Shown here piece after piece: positions 56,511-64,000 of a stretch of 64,000 nt of DNA. A model generated the notes under the pieces. That model saw only the letters and a program-made list of their open reading frames with translations, did no database searches and had not been told where the DNA came from. Source of the stretch: Nitrospirota bacterium. Lineage in GTDB: Bacteria > Nitrospirota > Leptospirillia > Leptospirillales > Leptospirillaceae. A program made the translations under genes and the position numbers. Within the stretch, counting starts at the first letter, position 1. Every line of letters begins with the position of its first letter. The stretch is taken from assembly GCA_023481175.1 (NCBI GenBank), contig JAMCWM010000015.1:1-64000 (forward strand), read 5' to 3'.

Positions 56511-57463
56511 GGGGATCCTTCCTTGATGTGGATCCGGATTTCGGTCGAGAGCCCCGGTCTCAGGACCACATCCTTCCCGTCATCGATCGTGATCCGGACA
56601 GGAACGCGCTGGGTGACCTTCACGAAGGTGCCCGAGGCGTTCTCGGGGGGGAGGAGGGAGATGGCCGCGGCCGAGGTCGGGAGAATCTGGTAGACATGGC
56701 CATGAAATTTCCGGCCCGGGTAGGCGTCGATCGTGATGTCCACCTTCTGTCCGGTCCGGACCTGGCCCATGCGCGTCTCCTTGACCTTGGCCGTCACCCA
56801 GGTATCCTTCGTATCGACCAGAGAGACCACCGCCTGTCCGCGGGAGACCACCTGGCCGACCTGGGCGATGCGCTCCGCCACCTGGCCGTCCAGGGGAGAG
56901 TGGATCGTATAGTTCAGCGGGTGGGACTCGGTGGTTTCCAGGGCCGTCCGGTTCACGAACTCGAGCTTTTTCATCTCCGTGAGCTGGGCCTTGAGGTCCT
57001 CATAGGCGGTCCGGAGATGGTCGAGATCGGAGACGGTGATGAACCCGCCTTTTCTGAGGGCCTCCCCCCGATCGAGGTCCCGTTTCGCATTGGCCAGCCT
57101 GACCTCAAGCGATCCCTCTTCCGCCCGGGTCCGGGCGAGATCCCCGAAGGCCGAGACATTCCGCTGGCCGATCGTCTGGAGGGCGGAGAATCCGGTGGTG
57201 TCGATCCTGGCCAGAAGATCCCCCTTGTGGACGGGATCGCCGATGTTGAGCGGGAGCGTCATGACCCGGCCCCGGGTGTTGGCGGAGACGATCACGATAT
57301 TGCCGTCGACCATCGCATCTTCCGTGGACACGTAGTAGGCGTTGTAGCGAAGGTAGAGCAGGATCACGACGAGGGTGACGAAAAGGCCGACCCCACCGAT
57401 GATGAATCCCTTCCGCTTTCGGGACGCGGGAACCGGCGGAACGGGCGGGGGGGATCCGCTCAT
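56504..57463 (-). CDS. EmrA/HlyD-family periplasmic adaptor
   Basis: Membrane-fusion protein that joins the EmrB-like pump to the TolC-like channel, 319 residues. An N-terminal transmembrane helix ('GVGLFVTLVVILLYLRY') is followed by the lipoyl half-motif ('ISANTRGRVMTLPLNIGDPVHKGDLLARID'-like flow), a coiled-coil hairpin of about 80 residues and the second half-motif ('SPLDGQVAERIAQVGQVVSRG'). The beta-barrel and membrane-proximal part end with 'GLSTEIRIHI'. Its ATG overlaps the cytochrome stop (ATGA). Confidence 0.92.
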   Translation of the reverse strand: MSGSPPPVPPVPASRKRKGFIIGGVGLFVTLVVILLYLRYNAYYVSTEDAMVDGNIVIVSANTRGRVMTLPLNIGDPVHKGDLLARIDTTGFSALQTIGQRNVSAFGDLARTRAEEGSLEVRLANAKRDLDRGEALRKGGFITVSDLDHLRTAYEDLKAQLTEMKKLEFVNRTALETTESHPLNYTIHSPLDGQVAERIAQVGQVVSRGQAVVSLVDTKDTWVTAKVKETRMGQVRTGQKVDITIDAYPGRKFHGHVYQILPTSAAAISLLPPENASGTFVKVTQRVPVRITIDDGKDVVLRPGLSTEIRIHIKEGSPW

Positions 57464-58068
57464 TCTCCTCCTCCGGTTTCAAGTGACTCCTTCTTGTAGG
57501 CTGGCGGGATGGGGTGGGCGATCTCGGAGAGGGCCCGGTGGTAATCGAATCCCCGGAAGGTCGGGGAGGAGGGGTTGTGGCAGGTCTTGCAGGTCGACTC
57601 GTCAGGCTTGCGATTCAACCCGGCCAGTGCCGATTTCCGGGGGCTGATCATCACGGAAAAATGGGCGTAATCCTCCCCTGGCCCATGGCAGGACTCGCAC
57701 TGGACGCCGTCGGTCATCCGGAAGGTTGAAAGAATCTCCGGAAGGGGCTTCCCGTAGCCGGTCACATGGCAGGACAGGCAGCGGCCATCCTTCGTCGGAT
57801 CGGCGACATGGAGCCGTTCCGCGATCGCACGGGCTTCGGGGGAGGAAAGATCGCGGTAGGCGCGGGCATGGGGGCTTGCGGCCCAGACGAAGAACTGGCG
57901 ACCGATCCGCTGGGACGAGTGACAGATCTCGCAGGTTTCAACTCCGACATACCGGTGCAGTATCGAATCGGCCTGGGCATGAACGGATTCAAGAAGAGCC
58001 CCGGCTCCTCCTGCCAGCAGAAGCATCACCGCCACGACTGCCTGTCTCACTCTCTTCATCCTGGTCAT
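57460..58068 (-). CDS. exported tetrahaem c-type cytochrome
   Basis: Periplasmic multihaem protein of 202 residues. A signal peptide ending near 'SVHAQA' precedes four CxxCH haem sites: CEICH (46-50), CLSCH (97-101), CESCH (124-128) and CKTCH (160-164). The spacing and 'VQCESCHGPGEDYAHF' resemble the cytochrome c554 / NrfB-like group. It would take or give electrons in the periplasm; the partner is unknown. ATG 58068 follows AAGGA. Its place between the regulator and the efflux genes, with ATGA coupling to emrA, is unusual and implies a joint role or shared stress signal. Confidence 0.88.
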   Translation of the reverse strand: MTRMKRVRQAVVAVMLLLAGGAGALLESVHAQADSILHRYVGVETCEICHSSQRIGRQFFVWAASPHARAYRDLSSPEARAIAERLHVADPTKDGRCLSCHVTGYGKPLPEILSTFRMTDGVQCESCHGPGEDYAHFSVMISPRKSALAGLNRKPDESTCKTCHNPSSPTFRGFDYHRALSEIAHPIPPAYKKESLETGGGE

Positions 58069-58101
58069 CCATTCCTTGACTTGAATAGTGTGGGTTAGCG
58101 T

Positions 58102-58794
58102 TCAGATCCGATGCATTCCGGTGAGGCCGGACATGAAGTGGTCCACCAGCGTCCCGAGGAACAGCTCCCTGTCCAGGGATCTCACCCGATGGCCCTGCAG
58201 GAGGTCCTGAAAAAGAAACACGGAGACGATCGGCCCCAGAAAGAAGGCGTCCTTCATGGCCGGACTCCGGTCCTCCGCTCCGGACGCCTCCAGGTATCGC
58301 TCGAGGATCCGCGAAAAACGGTTCATCGAAAGCTCCATGACCAGCCGGGGGAACAGTGGCTCGGCGCCGTCATCGAGAAGACGGTACTCGCTCAGGAGAA
58401 TCCTCAAGACGTCCCGGTGTCGCTCCAACCCTTCGAAGGTCGCCCGACCGAGGTCCCGGAGAAATTCCCGGAAACTCCCGCTGTCCGGAGGGGTCTTGGC
58501 GAAGACAGGCTCCCAGCGGGCATAGCACTGCTGGGCCGGCGAGGAGTCCCGGCTGAATTTTTCCAGGATGATTTCCTGGAGCAGGGCTTTTTTGCTGGGG
58601 AAATAATGGTAGATGAGACCTTCGGTGATACCGGCCTTGCGGGCGATCTTCCGGTTGGTGGTCTGGAAGTACCCTTCGTCGGCGAAGCAGGACAGCGCCG
58701 CGTCGAGAATCTCGCGCTTCCTCTGGATGCACCGGTCTGACGTCTCGTCCTGTTCCCGAACCCCGGGGGGGTGAATATCGGTCTCCCTGGCCAA
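58102..58794 (-). CDS. TetR-family transcriptional repressor
   Basis: One-component regulator of 230 residues. The N-terminal helix-turn-helix 'GYFQTTNRKIARKAGITEGLIYHYFPSKKALL' (about 45-77) is textbook TetR; the C-terminal helical ligand domain is divergent. TTG 58794 has AGGAG upstream. It leads the operon tetR, cytochrome, emrA, emrB, tolC, rnhA and lies just behind a promoter whose start site is covered by a palindrome, so autorepression released by a pump substrate is the likely mode. Confidence 0.93.
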   Translation of the reverse strand: MARETDIHPPGVREQDETSDRCIQRKREILDAALSCFADEGYFQTTNRKIARKAGITEGLIYHYFPSKKALLQEIILEKFSRDSSPAQQCYARWEPVFAKTPPDSGSFREFLRDLGRATFEGLERHRDVLRILLSEYRLLDDGAEPLFPRLVMELSMNRFSRILERYLEASGAEDRSPAMKDAFFLGPIVSVFLFQDLLQGHRVRSLDRELFLGTLVDHFMSGLTGMHRI

Positions 58795-58810
58795 GCGACT
58801 CTCCTGCTTA

Positions 58811-58828
58811 ATTGATTAACCAATCAAT
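58811..58828. promoter_or_regulatory. TetR operator palindrome
   Basis: A perfect inverted repeat, ATTGATT (58811-58817), AACC, AATCAAT (58822-58828), sits 17 bases before the tetR start and covers the predicted transcription start. Length and symmetry suit a TetR dimer. Binding is inferred. Confidence 0.65.
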
Positions 58829-58834
58829 AAGGGA

Positions 58835-58863
58835 AGTATACGAAGGAGAACCTCCGGCGTCAA
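58835..58863 (-). promoter_or_regulatory. promoter of the tetR-efflux operon
   Basis: Minus-strand TTGACG (58858-58863), exactly 17 bases, TATACT (58835-58840). The -10 box ends six bases before the operator palindrome, an arrangement that lets a bound repressor block initiation. Confidence 0.7.
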
Positions 58864-58901
58864 GGGAATCCGCCGTCGTTTTCTTCGATGCCGATGACTT
58901 T

Positions 58902-58909
58902 GCTATACT
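58902..58909 (+). promoter_or_regulatory. extended -10 promoter for the DUF692 gene
   Basis: GCTATACT with a preceding T gives TGCTATACT (58901-58909), an extended -10 element 64 bases before the putative start codon. The -35 region (58881-58886) is weak, as is common with extended -10 promoters. Confidence 0.45.
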
Positions 58910-58972
58910 GAATCGGGTTCCTGCACATTCTCTCCTCAGGAGAGGGACAAATCCATACCGGGAAACGACCGA

Positions 58973-60340
58973 TTGAGACCCATTCTTCCGCCTCTCCCCT
59001 TTCCAGAGCCCCATACAGGAAGCTGCACCCTGGCCCCCCGTCCGAGGGTGGGTCTTTCCACCGATCTTTACTCCCCTCCTCTCGAGGATCTTCTGGACGT
59101 TCTGTCGAGCGGTCCCGCCCCTGAATATCTCGAGCTCTTCCGGGGAAGAACCTCCGATCTGGCGGAGGCCCGACGGAGAATTCCCGCCGGGATCCCCCTG
59201 ACCTACCACGGAGACTGCCTCTGGTACACGCAGGCCGAATTTCCCTTCGATCCGGCCTACCGGGAGGAGATGCAGCGGGCCAGAGCCCACTTGGAGGCCC
59301 TGGACTCCCCCTGGATGATCCACGAATGTGCCCAGAAGACGATGGAAGGATACGCCTTCGGGCTGTATGCCCCTCCCCTGCTCACGCGGGAAGGCGCCCT
59401 GGCGGCGCGGAGGGGAGCCCTCCACCTCCAGGAGAACCTTGGGGGACGTCTTCTGCTCGTCGAGACGCCCCCCTTTCCCCCTCATCCCACCGGCCCCATG
59501 GACCTTGGGGAGTTTTTCCACCTTCTGACCTGCGACACCCCCCTCGGGGTCGGACTCGATCTCGGCCACTGCCTCACCTATCTCATGGTGGCGGGACGCC
59601 CGGCCACGCCCTCTTCTCTCGTGGAGTGGCTTAGGAGCTCCTTTCCCTTGGGCCGGGTGGTCGAAATCCATGTGGGAGGGTTGACCACACGGAATTTTTC
59701 CACCCTTCAGGCTCTCGTCGACGACCATGCCGAAACCGTCCCGGATCTGCTGTTCGACTGCCTCGAGTCGGTCCTTCGGGAGCTGCCGCTTCCGTCCCTG
59801 GCGGGAATCGCCCTGGAGGTCGACAACAAGGCGCTTGGCACGATCGCACGGGAATTCGCCCGGTTCCATGAAATCGTCCTCCGGGAGGCCCGTCCGGGAG
59901 GACGACCTCTTCCGCCTCCTTCCTTGGCCCCTCCGGTCGCTCTCACCCCGGAGGTCGAGGCGCGCCTGCGAAGCGGGTACCGCGCCCTGGGGCTCTCCCT
60001 GTCGGGATCCTCGGACTCCCCTTACGCCCGATCCCTGTACGGGGACGAGATCTGGTCCTTCGGAGGCGCCATGTCGGCGATCATTCCCGAAACCCTCGCC
60101 CTGCTCGAACAGAGGGGAATCGACGCCCGTTCGTCCTTCGTCTCCTATTTCAACACCCATCCGAGAAGTCTCCTGAAACCCATGGATTTTCTCGAAATCA
60201 AGCTTCTTCGCGTCTCGGAATGGATCGAGACCCTTTGCAGCAAGAGTGGTCCGTCCTTCGCTCCCGTCCGGGCGGCCGCAGAAAAAGAGGTCCGGCTTCT
60301 TCTGGACGCCCAAACCCAATACAATGGAGACCCCCTATGA
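58973..60340 (+). CDS. DUF692 / MNIO (MbnB-like) iron enzyme with C-terminal extension
   Basis: Predicted multinuclear non-haem iron oxidative enzyme with a TIM-barrel, 455 residues; simple members have about 280-300. Relatives modify Cys or Asp in ribosomal peptides, for example MbnB in methanobactin. Candidate metal ligands are H79 (TYHGD), H117/E118, E164, D196 and H199 (GLDLGHC), H233 (EIHVGG), D251/H252 (VDDHAETV) and E282 (LEVDNKA). Residues about 310-455 form an extra domain I cannot name ('YGDEIWSFGGAMSAIIPE', 'YFNTHPRSLLKPMDFLEI'), perhaps a fused partner protein. The TTG start is uncertain. The stop overlaps the lipoprotein start (ATGA). Confidence 0.72.
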   Translation: MRPILPPLPFPEPHTGSCTLAPRPRVGLSTDLYSPPLEDLLDVLSSGPAPEYLELFRGRTSDLAEARRRIPAGIPLTYHGDCLWYTQAEFPFDPAYREEMQRARAHLEALDSPWMIHECAQKTMEGYAFGLYAPPLLTREGALAARRGALHLQENLGGRLLLVETPPFPPHPTGPMDLGEFFHLLTCDTPLGVGLDLGHCLTYLMVAGRPATPSSLVEWLRSSFPLGRVVEIHVGGLTTRNFSTLQALVDDHAETVPDLLFDCLESVLRELPLPSLAGIALEVDNKALGTIAREFARFHEIVLREARPGGRPLPPPSLAPPVALTPEVEARLRSGYRALGLSLSGSSDSPYARSLYGDEIWSFGGAMSAIIPETLALLEQRGIDARSSFVSYFNTHPRSLLKPMDFLEIKLLRVSEWIETLCSKSGPSFAPVRAAAEKEVRLLLDAQTQYNGDPL

Positions 60341-60738
60341 GACGATCCCGCGCCCTTCTCTTTTACTCGATCATCCTCGCTCTTCCCTTTTTCCTCGGGG
60401 CCTGCCGCCACCCCCAGACCGGGCTCCCGTCCCTCGAAGGCTCGACGGCCAGCTTCCAGGGACGCGTGCTCTGGAACGGGAAGCCGATCGGAAAGGCCAC
60501 CCTTTTCCTGCGCCCCCTCTCCCGACCATCCGCCCGGGAAATCGAACTGATGACCCGGATCGACGGACGCTTCGAGGCGACCCTTCCTCCGGGGCGCTAC
60601 CGCCTCCGCACCTCCCCCACGACCATGTGCCCCGTCAGGGGGGTGATCACCCTTTCGCCGGGCGTCAACCGATACCGGCTCGTGGTCCACGCCCTTTCCT
60701 TTCTGACCTGCCGGCCGGGAGAAATCCGGAAGCTCTGA
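60337..60738 (+). CDS. small lipoprotein with carboxypeptidase-regulatory-like domain
   Basis: A 133-residue exported protein with lipobox LGAC (lipidated C23) and a single beta-sandwich domain of the CarboxypepD_reg type ('FQGRVLWNGKPIGKATLFLRP', 'TRIDGRFEATLPPGRYRLR'). Two further cysteines, C98 and C125, lie near the C-terminus. It is translationally coupled to the DUF692 gene (ATGA overlap), so it may be its substrate or partner; this is inference. Sandwich lipoproteins often bind other envelope proteins. No RiPP-like leader is visible. Confidence 0.7.
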   Translation: MRRSRALLFYSIILALPFFLGACRHPQTGLPSLEGSTASFQGRVLWNGKPIGKATLFLRPLSRPSAREIELMTRIDGRFEATLPPGRYRLRTSPTTMCPVRGVITLSPGVNRYRLVVHALSFLTCRPGEIRKL

Positions 60739-60855
60739 CCCGGATCGCCACTCAAGAGATCATTTTTCTTTACCGAAAAGTAAGGGCGGGACCCGAGGAG
60801 GGAACCGTCAGCGTGCTCCAGACCCAAGGAGACAACCTACAGGAGGAATTTTCTG

Positions 60856-61959
60856 ATGGGACTTTTCGGACGTCCGTCCGCCCAGCCAGGCCGAACCGGC
60901 GACCAGACGAACCCTTCCCCGGAGAGGATCCGCGAAACGGAAGAGCTCGCAGCCCGCGCCCGGAGGGCCGAGGAGACGGCCAGCGCCGCACGCCTCGAGG
61001 CTGAAAACACGAAAAAGATGATGGAATTCACCCGGTCGGTCCTCACCCACGTCAAGGACTTCGGAGAGTCGATCTTCACCGTTCGGAACTCTCTCGTCTC
61101 GCTTTCGGAAACCATGAGCCGGGAGCGGAGTGCCATGGACGAGACGGACCGGATGGCCATCCAGGCCGCGGGGACCGTCGACAGCATCTCGAGCAATATG
61201 GAAAAGATGTCGAGCGCCTCCCAAACCGCGGCCCGTGAGGTGGAGGGGCTCTCGGAACGAGCCGGCCAGATCGGAGCGATCGTGAACGCCATCCGGGAGA
61301 TTGCGGACCAGACGAACCTTCTGGCCTTGAACGCCGCCATCGAATCCGCCCGGGCGGGGGAGCAGGGACGGGGGTTCGCCGTCGTCGCCGACGAAGTCAG
61401 GAAGCTTGCCAGCCGGACTTCGGCCGCCACCCAGGAGATCTCGTCCATCGTCAATGCGATCCAGGGGGCGACCCAGTCGGCCAAGGTCGCCATGATGGCC
61501 CTCTCCGAACAGTCTTCGGCCCTCTTCTCGGCCGGAACCGGCGCCTCCCGGAGCATGCAGGACATGGTGGCGCAGTTCAAGAAGATGGAGGGCTCCATCG
61601 AGGGGTCGGCCCTCAAGGGATTTCTCGAGGTCGTCAAGATGGATCACCTGGTCTACAAGTTCGAGGTCTACCAGGTCCTCTTCGGACTTTCCGACAAGAA
61701 GGCGGAGTCCTTTTCGAGCCACCGGACCTGTCGCCTGGGGAAATGGTACTACGAGGGAGAGGGGCGCAAGCTCTCGGACAGGCCGCCGTTTCGGGATCTG
61801 GAGCGGCCACACGAGGAGGTTCACCGCTCCGGACAGGAGGCGGTGGCGAGGTTCGTCGAAAACCGGTTCGAGGAGGCCCTCGCGGCGCTCAAGGTCATGG
61901 ACAGGGCGAGCCAGGAGGTTCTCGAACAGCTTGAGCGGCTGGGCGCAGGGGGAACATAG
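60856..61959 (+). CDS. cytoplasmic chemoreceptor with CZB zinc-binding domain
   Basis: Soluble MCP of 367 residues without membrane segments. Residues 20-60 are a coiled coil, and 60-250 are the MCP signalling region with its tip at about 150-185 ([35 protein letters not shown]). Residues 255-335 are a CZB domain with all four zinc ligands: H264, C292 ([12 protein letters not shown]), H319 and H323. CZB domains sense zinc, pH or oxidants such as HOCl via the reactive Cys. AGGAGG lies ten bases before ATG 60856. It is followed by the CheZ-like gene, so signal input and phosphatase are adjacent. Confidence 0.9.
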   Translation: MGLFGRPSAQPGRTGDQTNPSPERIRETEELAARARRAEETASAARLEAENTKKMMEFTRSVLTHVKDFGESIFTVRNSLVSLSETMSRERSAMDETDRMAIQAAGTVDSISSNMEKMSSASQTAAREVEGLSERAGQIGAIVNAIREIADQTNLLALNAAIESARAGEQGRGFAVVADEVRKLASRTSAATQEISSIVNAIQGATQSAKVAMMALSEQSSALFSAGTGASRSMQDMVAQFKKMEGSIEGSALKGFLEVVKMDHLVYKFEVYQVLFGLSDKKAESFSSHRTCRLGKWYYEGEGRKLSDRPPFRDLERPHEEVHRSGQEAVARFVENRFEEALAALKVMDRASQEVLEQLERLGAGGT

Positions 61960-62056
61960 GCCCTTTGCCCGGCCGGGTCGATTCTCGTCCGGAGGCTTTC
62001 CCCTTTTTCCCAATTATGCTACCTTAGGCCCATTGCGAGTCACGACCTATTCAAGG

Positions 62057-63061
62057 ATGTCAGGGATTAACGGCCAGACAAAGACAGAAAAGAAGATTCC
62101 GATGCAGATCATGACCTTTCCCCTCTCCCGGGAAGTGGACCTCGGCATCCGGATGACCGAGATCAGGCGGATCGAAACTCTCAGGGAAAACAGCGACCCG
62201 GGTGAGGCGCGACTGTTTTTTCCCCACGACTGGTTCGACCTGCCCCGTCCCGACAAGTTGACCGGACTCAAGGGAATCTTTCTCTCGTCATACCGCGAGG
62301 CCCTGATCGCCGTCCCGAGGATCGGCCGCATCCTCCGCCTCGCAGACCCAAGCCTTTCGGGGACCCTCCACGCGGACCATTCCTTCCTTTCGAAACACAA
62401 AACCGTCGAAGGGCCCGAGTTCTGGGTGCTGGACATTCCCCTCCTTCGCAATCAGTTTTCCGGGGAGGGACCGGCCGTCCCGGCTCCGGACAGGCAGACG
62501 GGAGAAGCCTCGGAACTTTTCCAGCAGATGGGGCAGACCGCCCGGGACATCCAACGCGTCCTTTCCCTGTCGTCCTCCATGGTCGACTCGCTCAAATTCA
62601 TGGAGGGAAAGCTCCCGGAGACCTCCCAGGGTCTGGGCGTCATCAGCCAGATGACGGAGGATGCGGCCCACAAGCTCATGAACATTCTGGAGAGCCTCCT
62701 GGAGGATCACAACCAGATCCGGGCCATTGCCCAGTCGAAGGACGGACCCTCCCCCGACCGGATCGCCGGGATTCTCGACGAAGCCGACGAGAGGATCATG
62801 CACGGCTTCGAGGCCATGGCCTTTCAGGACCTTGTCGGACAGAACATCAAACTGATCGGAAGCCATCTGAAGGAGCTCGAGTCCCGACTGGTGCGGATCC
62901 TCATCGAGACCTCCCCCGAAGCGCACCGGAGCAGCGATGAATCCGGGACCTCGTCTTCCGCGGCGACTCCCCCTTCGACCCCGACCCTCAAGGGCGTGGG
63001 AGCCCATGGAGACATCGACCAGAACACCGTCGACCAGCTCCTGTCGGAATTCGGATTTTAG
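62057..63061 (+). CDS. CheZ-like phosphatase with N-terminal CheW-like domain
   Basis: Predicted CheY-P phosphatase, 334 residues against about 214 for E. coli CheZ. The C-terminal part has the CheZ helical hairpin with active-site D258 and Q262 (AFQDLVGQNIK). After a Ser/Thr/Pro linker comes the CheY-binding tail 'DQNTVDQLLSEFGF' (321-334). Residues about 16-135 look like a degenerate CheW-type domain ('MTFPLSREVDLGIRMTEIRRIE', split here by strands; 'EALIAVPRIGRILRLADP'; 'EFWVLDIPLL'), which could dock it to receptor arrays; this is inference. Starts ATG 62057 or 62102, both with weak ribosome sites. Confidence 0.72.
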   Translation: MSGINGQTKTEKKIPMQIMTFPLSREVDLGIRMTEIRRIETLRENSDPGEARLFFPHDWFDLPRPDKLTGLKGIFLSSYREALIAVPRIGRILRLADPSLSGTLHADHSFLSKHKTVEGPEFWVLDIPLLRNQFSGEGPAVPAPDRQTGEASELFQQMGQTARDIQRVLSLSSSMVDSLKFMEGKLPETSQGLGVISQMTEDAAHKLMNILESLLEDHNQIRAIAQSKDGPSPDRIAGILDEADERIMHGFEAMAFQDLVGQNIKLIGSHLKELESRLVRILIETSPEAHRSSDESGTSSSAATPPSTPTLKGVGAHGDIDQNTVDQLLSEFGF

Positions 63062-63078
63062 CAGGAAGGACCCCTCCG

Positions 63079-63735
63079 TTGCGGTCCCTCACGGACAAGC
63101 AGAAATCTGTCCTCGACTTCATCGAAGGTGAAATTCGGATCAGGCGACAACCCCCGACCATCAAGGAGATCGCCCGGCACATCGGATCAGAAAACACGCG
63201 TTCCGGCCTCACCCATCTCGAGGCATTGATCCGTAAAGGCTTCCTGGAAAGGAGTCCGGGTCAGGCCCGCTCCATCAGACTGACGGGGGCGGCCTTGGCC
63301 CTCTATCACGAATCCGCGGAGGACGACCGGGAAATTCCCTACTTTACCGCCCGTCCATCGGCCGAAGGGACGCCCTCCTTTCTCCCCGCTCCCTCCCCCC
63401 TTTTCGACCGTCCCCCCGACTTTGCCCTGGAGGTGGGACCGGGGAGATCCCTTCCGGAGGCGGATATCCGGGAAGGGGACATTCTTTTCGCCCAGAAAAA
63501 CCCGGGACGGGACCGGGAAGAGATCGTCGTCGTCAGGGACCGGGAGTCGGGGGAACTTCTTCCCGGCCGTCTCCTCCGCCGAAAGGACCGATTTCTCCTT
63601 CGAACCCCCTCCCAGGGATCTCCGGAGCAGGACCTTCGAAAGCCGGACCTTTCCTCCCTGATCCAGGGACGGGTGGTCGCCCTGTTCCGGACCCTGCGGG
63701 TCCTCGACAAATCGTCAGAAACAACGGAGTCGTGA
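63079..63735 (+). CDS. LexA-like repressor lacking key autocleavage residues
   Basis: Homologue of SOS repressor LexA, 218 residues. The winged helix (1-68, 'LTDKQKSVLDFIEGEIRIRRQPPTIKEIARHIG') is well kept. In the S24-type C-terminal domain, Ser124 aligns with the LexA nucleophile. The general-base Lys position (TVKRL in LexA) is G163 (LPGRL), and the Ala-Gly cleavage site is replaced by SAEG (94-97). Self-cleavage is therefore doubtful, so it may be a constitutive or otherwise controlled regulator. TTG 63079 follows GGAAGGA. It lies two bases before the next gene. Confidence 0.75.
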   Translation: MRSLTDKQKSVLDFIEGEIRIRRQPPTIKEIARHIGSENTRSGLTHLEALIRKGFLERSPGQARSIRLTGAALALYHESAEDDREIPYFTARPSAEGTPSFLPAPSPLFDRPPDFALEVGPGRSLPEADIREGDILFAQKNPGRDREEIVVVRDRESGELLPGRLLRRKDRFLLRTPSQGSPEQDLRKPDLSSLIQGRVVALFRTLRVLDKSSETTES

Positions 63736-63736
63736 C

Positions 63737-64000
63737 ATGGAATCGCCCGGAACTCGAAGAAGGCCGACGGACCAGGATGAGGGAGAGGGGCGGGACACCT
63801 ACCTTCCCGGAGTCTGCAACATCGACAGGAAGGGTCGTTGGATCCGCGGAGGCGGCGCGTTTCTGGGCCTGGTCTTCGTCGTCATCTACAACGAGCAGTG
63901 GAAGGCCGTTTTCACGCATCCGGTCCTCTATGCCGCGGGAATGGTCCTCCTTGCGACGGGAACGGCCCTTTCCCTGATCCAGGCGATGGCTTCCTTTTGC
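63737..64000 (+). CDS. membrane protein, 3' end outside the window
   Basis: Partial gene; 88 codons are visible without a stop. A charged N-terminus with 'YLPGVCNIDRKGRWIRGG' is followed by two hydrophobic helices ('GAFLGLVFVVIY' and 'VLYAAGMVLLATGTALSLI') and then 'QAMASFC'. The GVCNIxxxE/K start followed by short helices resembles small uncharacterised bacterial membrane proteins of unknown function. ATG 63737 begins one base after the lexA-like stop, so the two are probably co-transcribed. No function is proposed. Confidence 0.6.
   Translation, partial: MESPGTRRRPTDQDEGEGRDTYLPGVCNIDRKGRWIRGGGAFLGLVFVVIYNEQWKAVFTHPVLYAAGMVLLATGTALSLIQAMASFC

Overview
This window is a GC-rich chromosomal stretch from a Gram-negative bacterium, as shown by the outer-membrane genes lolA, tolC-like, tonB-like and a predicted outer-membrane barrel. 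RNase Y and RNase J occur together with a 14-subunit complex I whose NuoF subunit is of the HydB type. This mix fits the Nitrospirota, and acidophilic iron oxidisers such as Leptospirillum are my best guess. The guess is inference: no rRNA gene is present to prove it.

Layout. Positions 1-3.9 kb hold a GNAT acetyltransferase, a carotenoid-isomerase-like FAD enzyme, a secreted ankyrin protein and a cytoplasmic PAS chemoreceptor. Positions 3.9-5.7 kb are a small eroded island: an integrase tail with an internal deletion, a HicAB toxin-antitoxin pair behind a clear operator, unassigned DNA, and a tRNA-Arg(CCG) whose 3' end faces the island. After a DMT-type membrane protein and TatA, the complete nuoABCDEFGHIJKLMN operon fills 6.6-22.4 kb on the minus strand, behind a near-consensus promoter.

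Positions 22.9-35.6 kb are one long minus-strand housekeeping block with overlapping starts and stops. In transcription order it is rny, ymdB-like, xseA, xseB, ispA, dxs, tlyA, an SDR epimerase-like gene, cutA, an M23 peptidase and secA. Next come rarA, a 6S RNA directly behind zapA, a ZapB-like coiled-coil gene, a soluble lytic transglycosylase and a TonB-like gene. On the plus strand follow ksgA, rnj, ftsK, lolA, uvrA, a CDF transporter, pdxA, an outer-membrane protein and a small, extremely His-rich exported protein.

The last 11 kb is the most unusual part. A TetR-controlled operon encodes a tetrahaem cytochrome, an EmrA/EmrB/TolC-type tripartite efflux system and RNase HI. Divergent to it are a DUF692 (MNIO, MbnB-like) enzyme with a long C-terminal extension and a small lipoprotein. 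Then come a CZB-type zinc chemoreceptor, a CheZ-like phosphatase with an N-terminal domain that looks like degenerate CheW, a LexA-like repressor lacking the catalytic lysine, and a membrane protein cut by the window edge.

The genes join energy metabolism (complex I, probably run in reverse if the host oxidises iron), secretion (SecA, TatA), isoprenoid supply (Dxs, IspA), DNA repair and replication (UvrA, XseAB, RarA, RnhA, FtsK), RNA decay (RNase Y, RNase J), cell division (ZapA) and chemotaxis.
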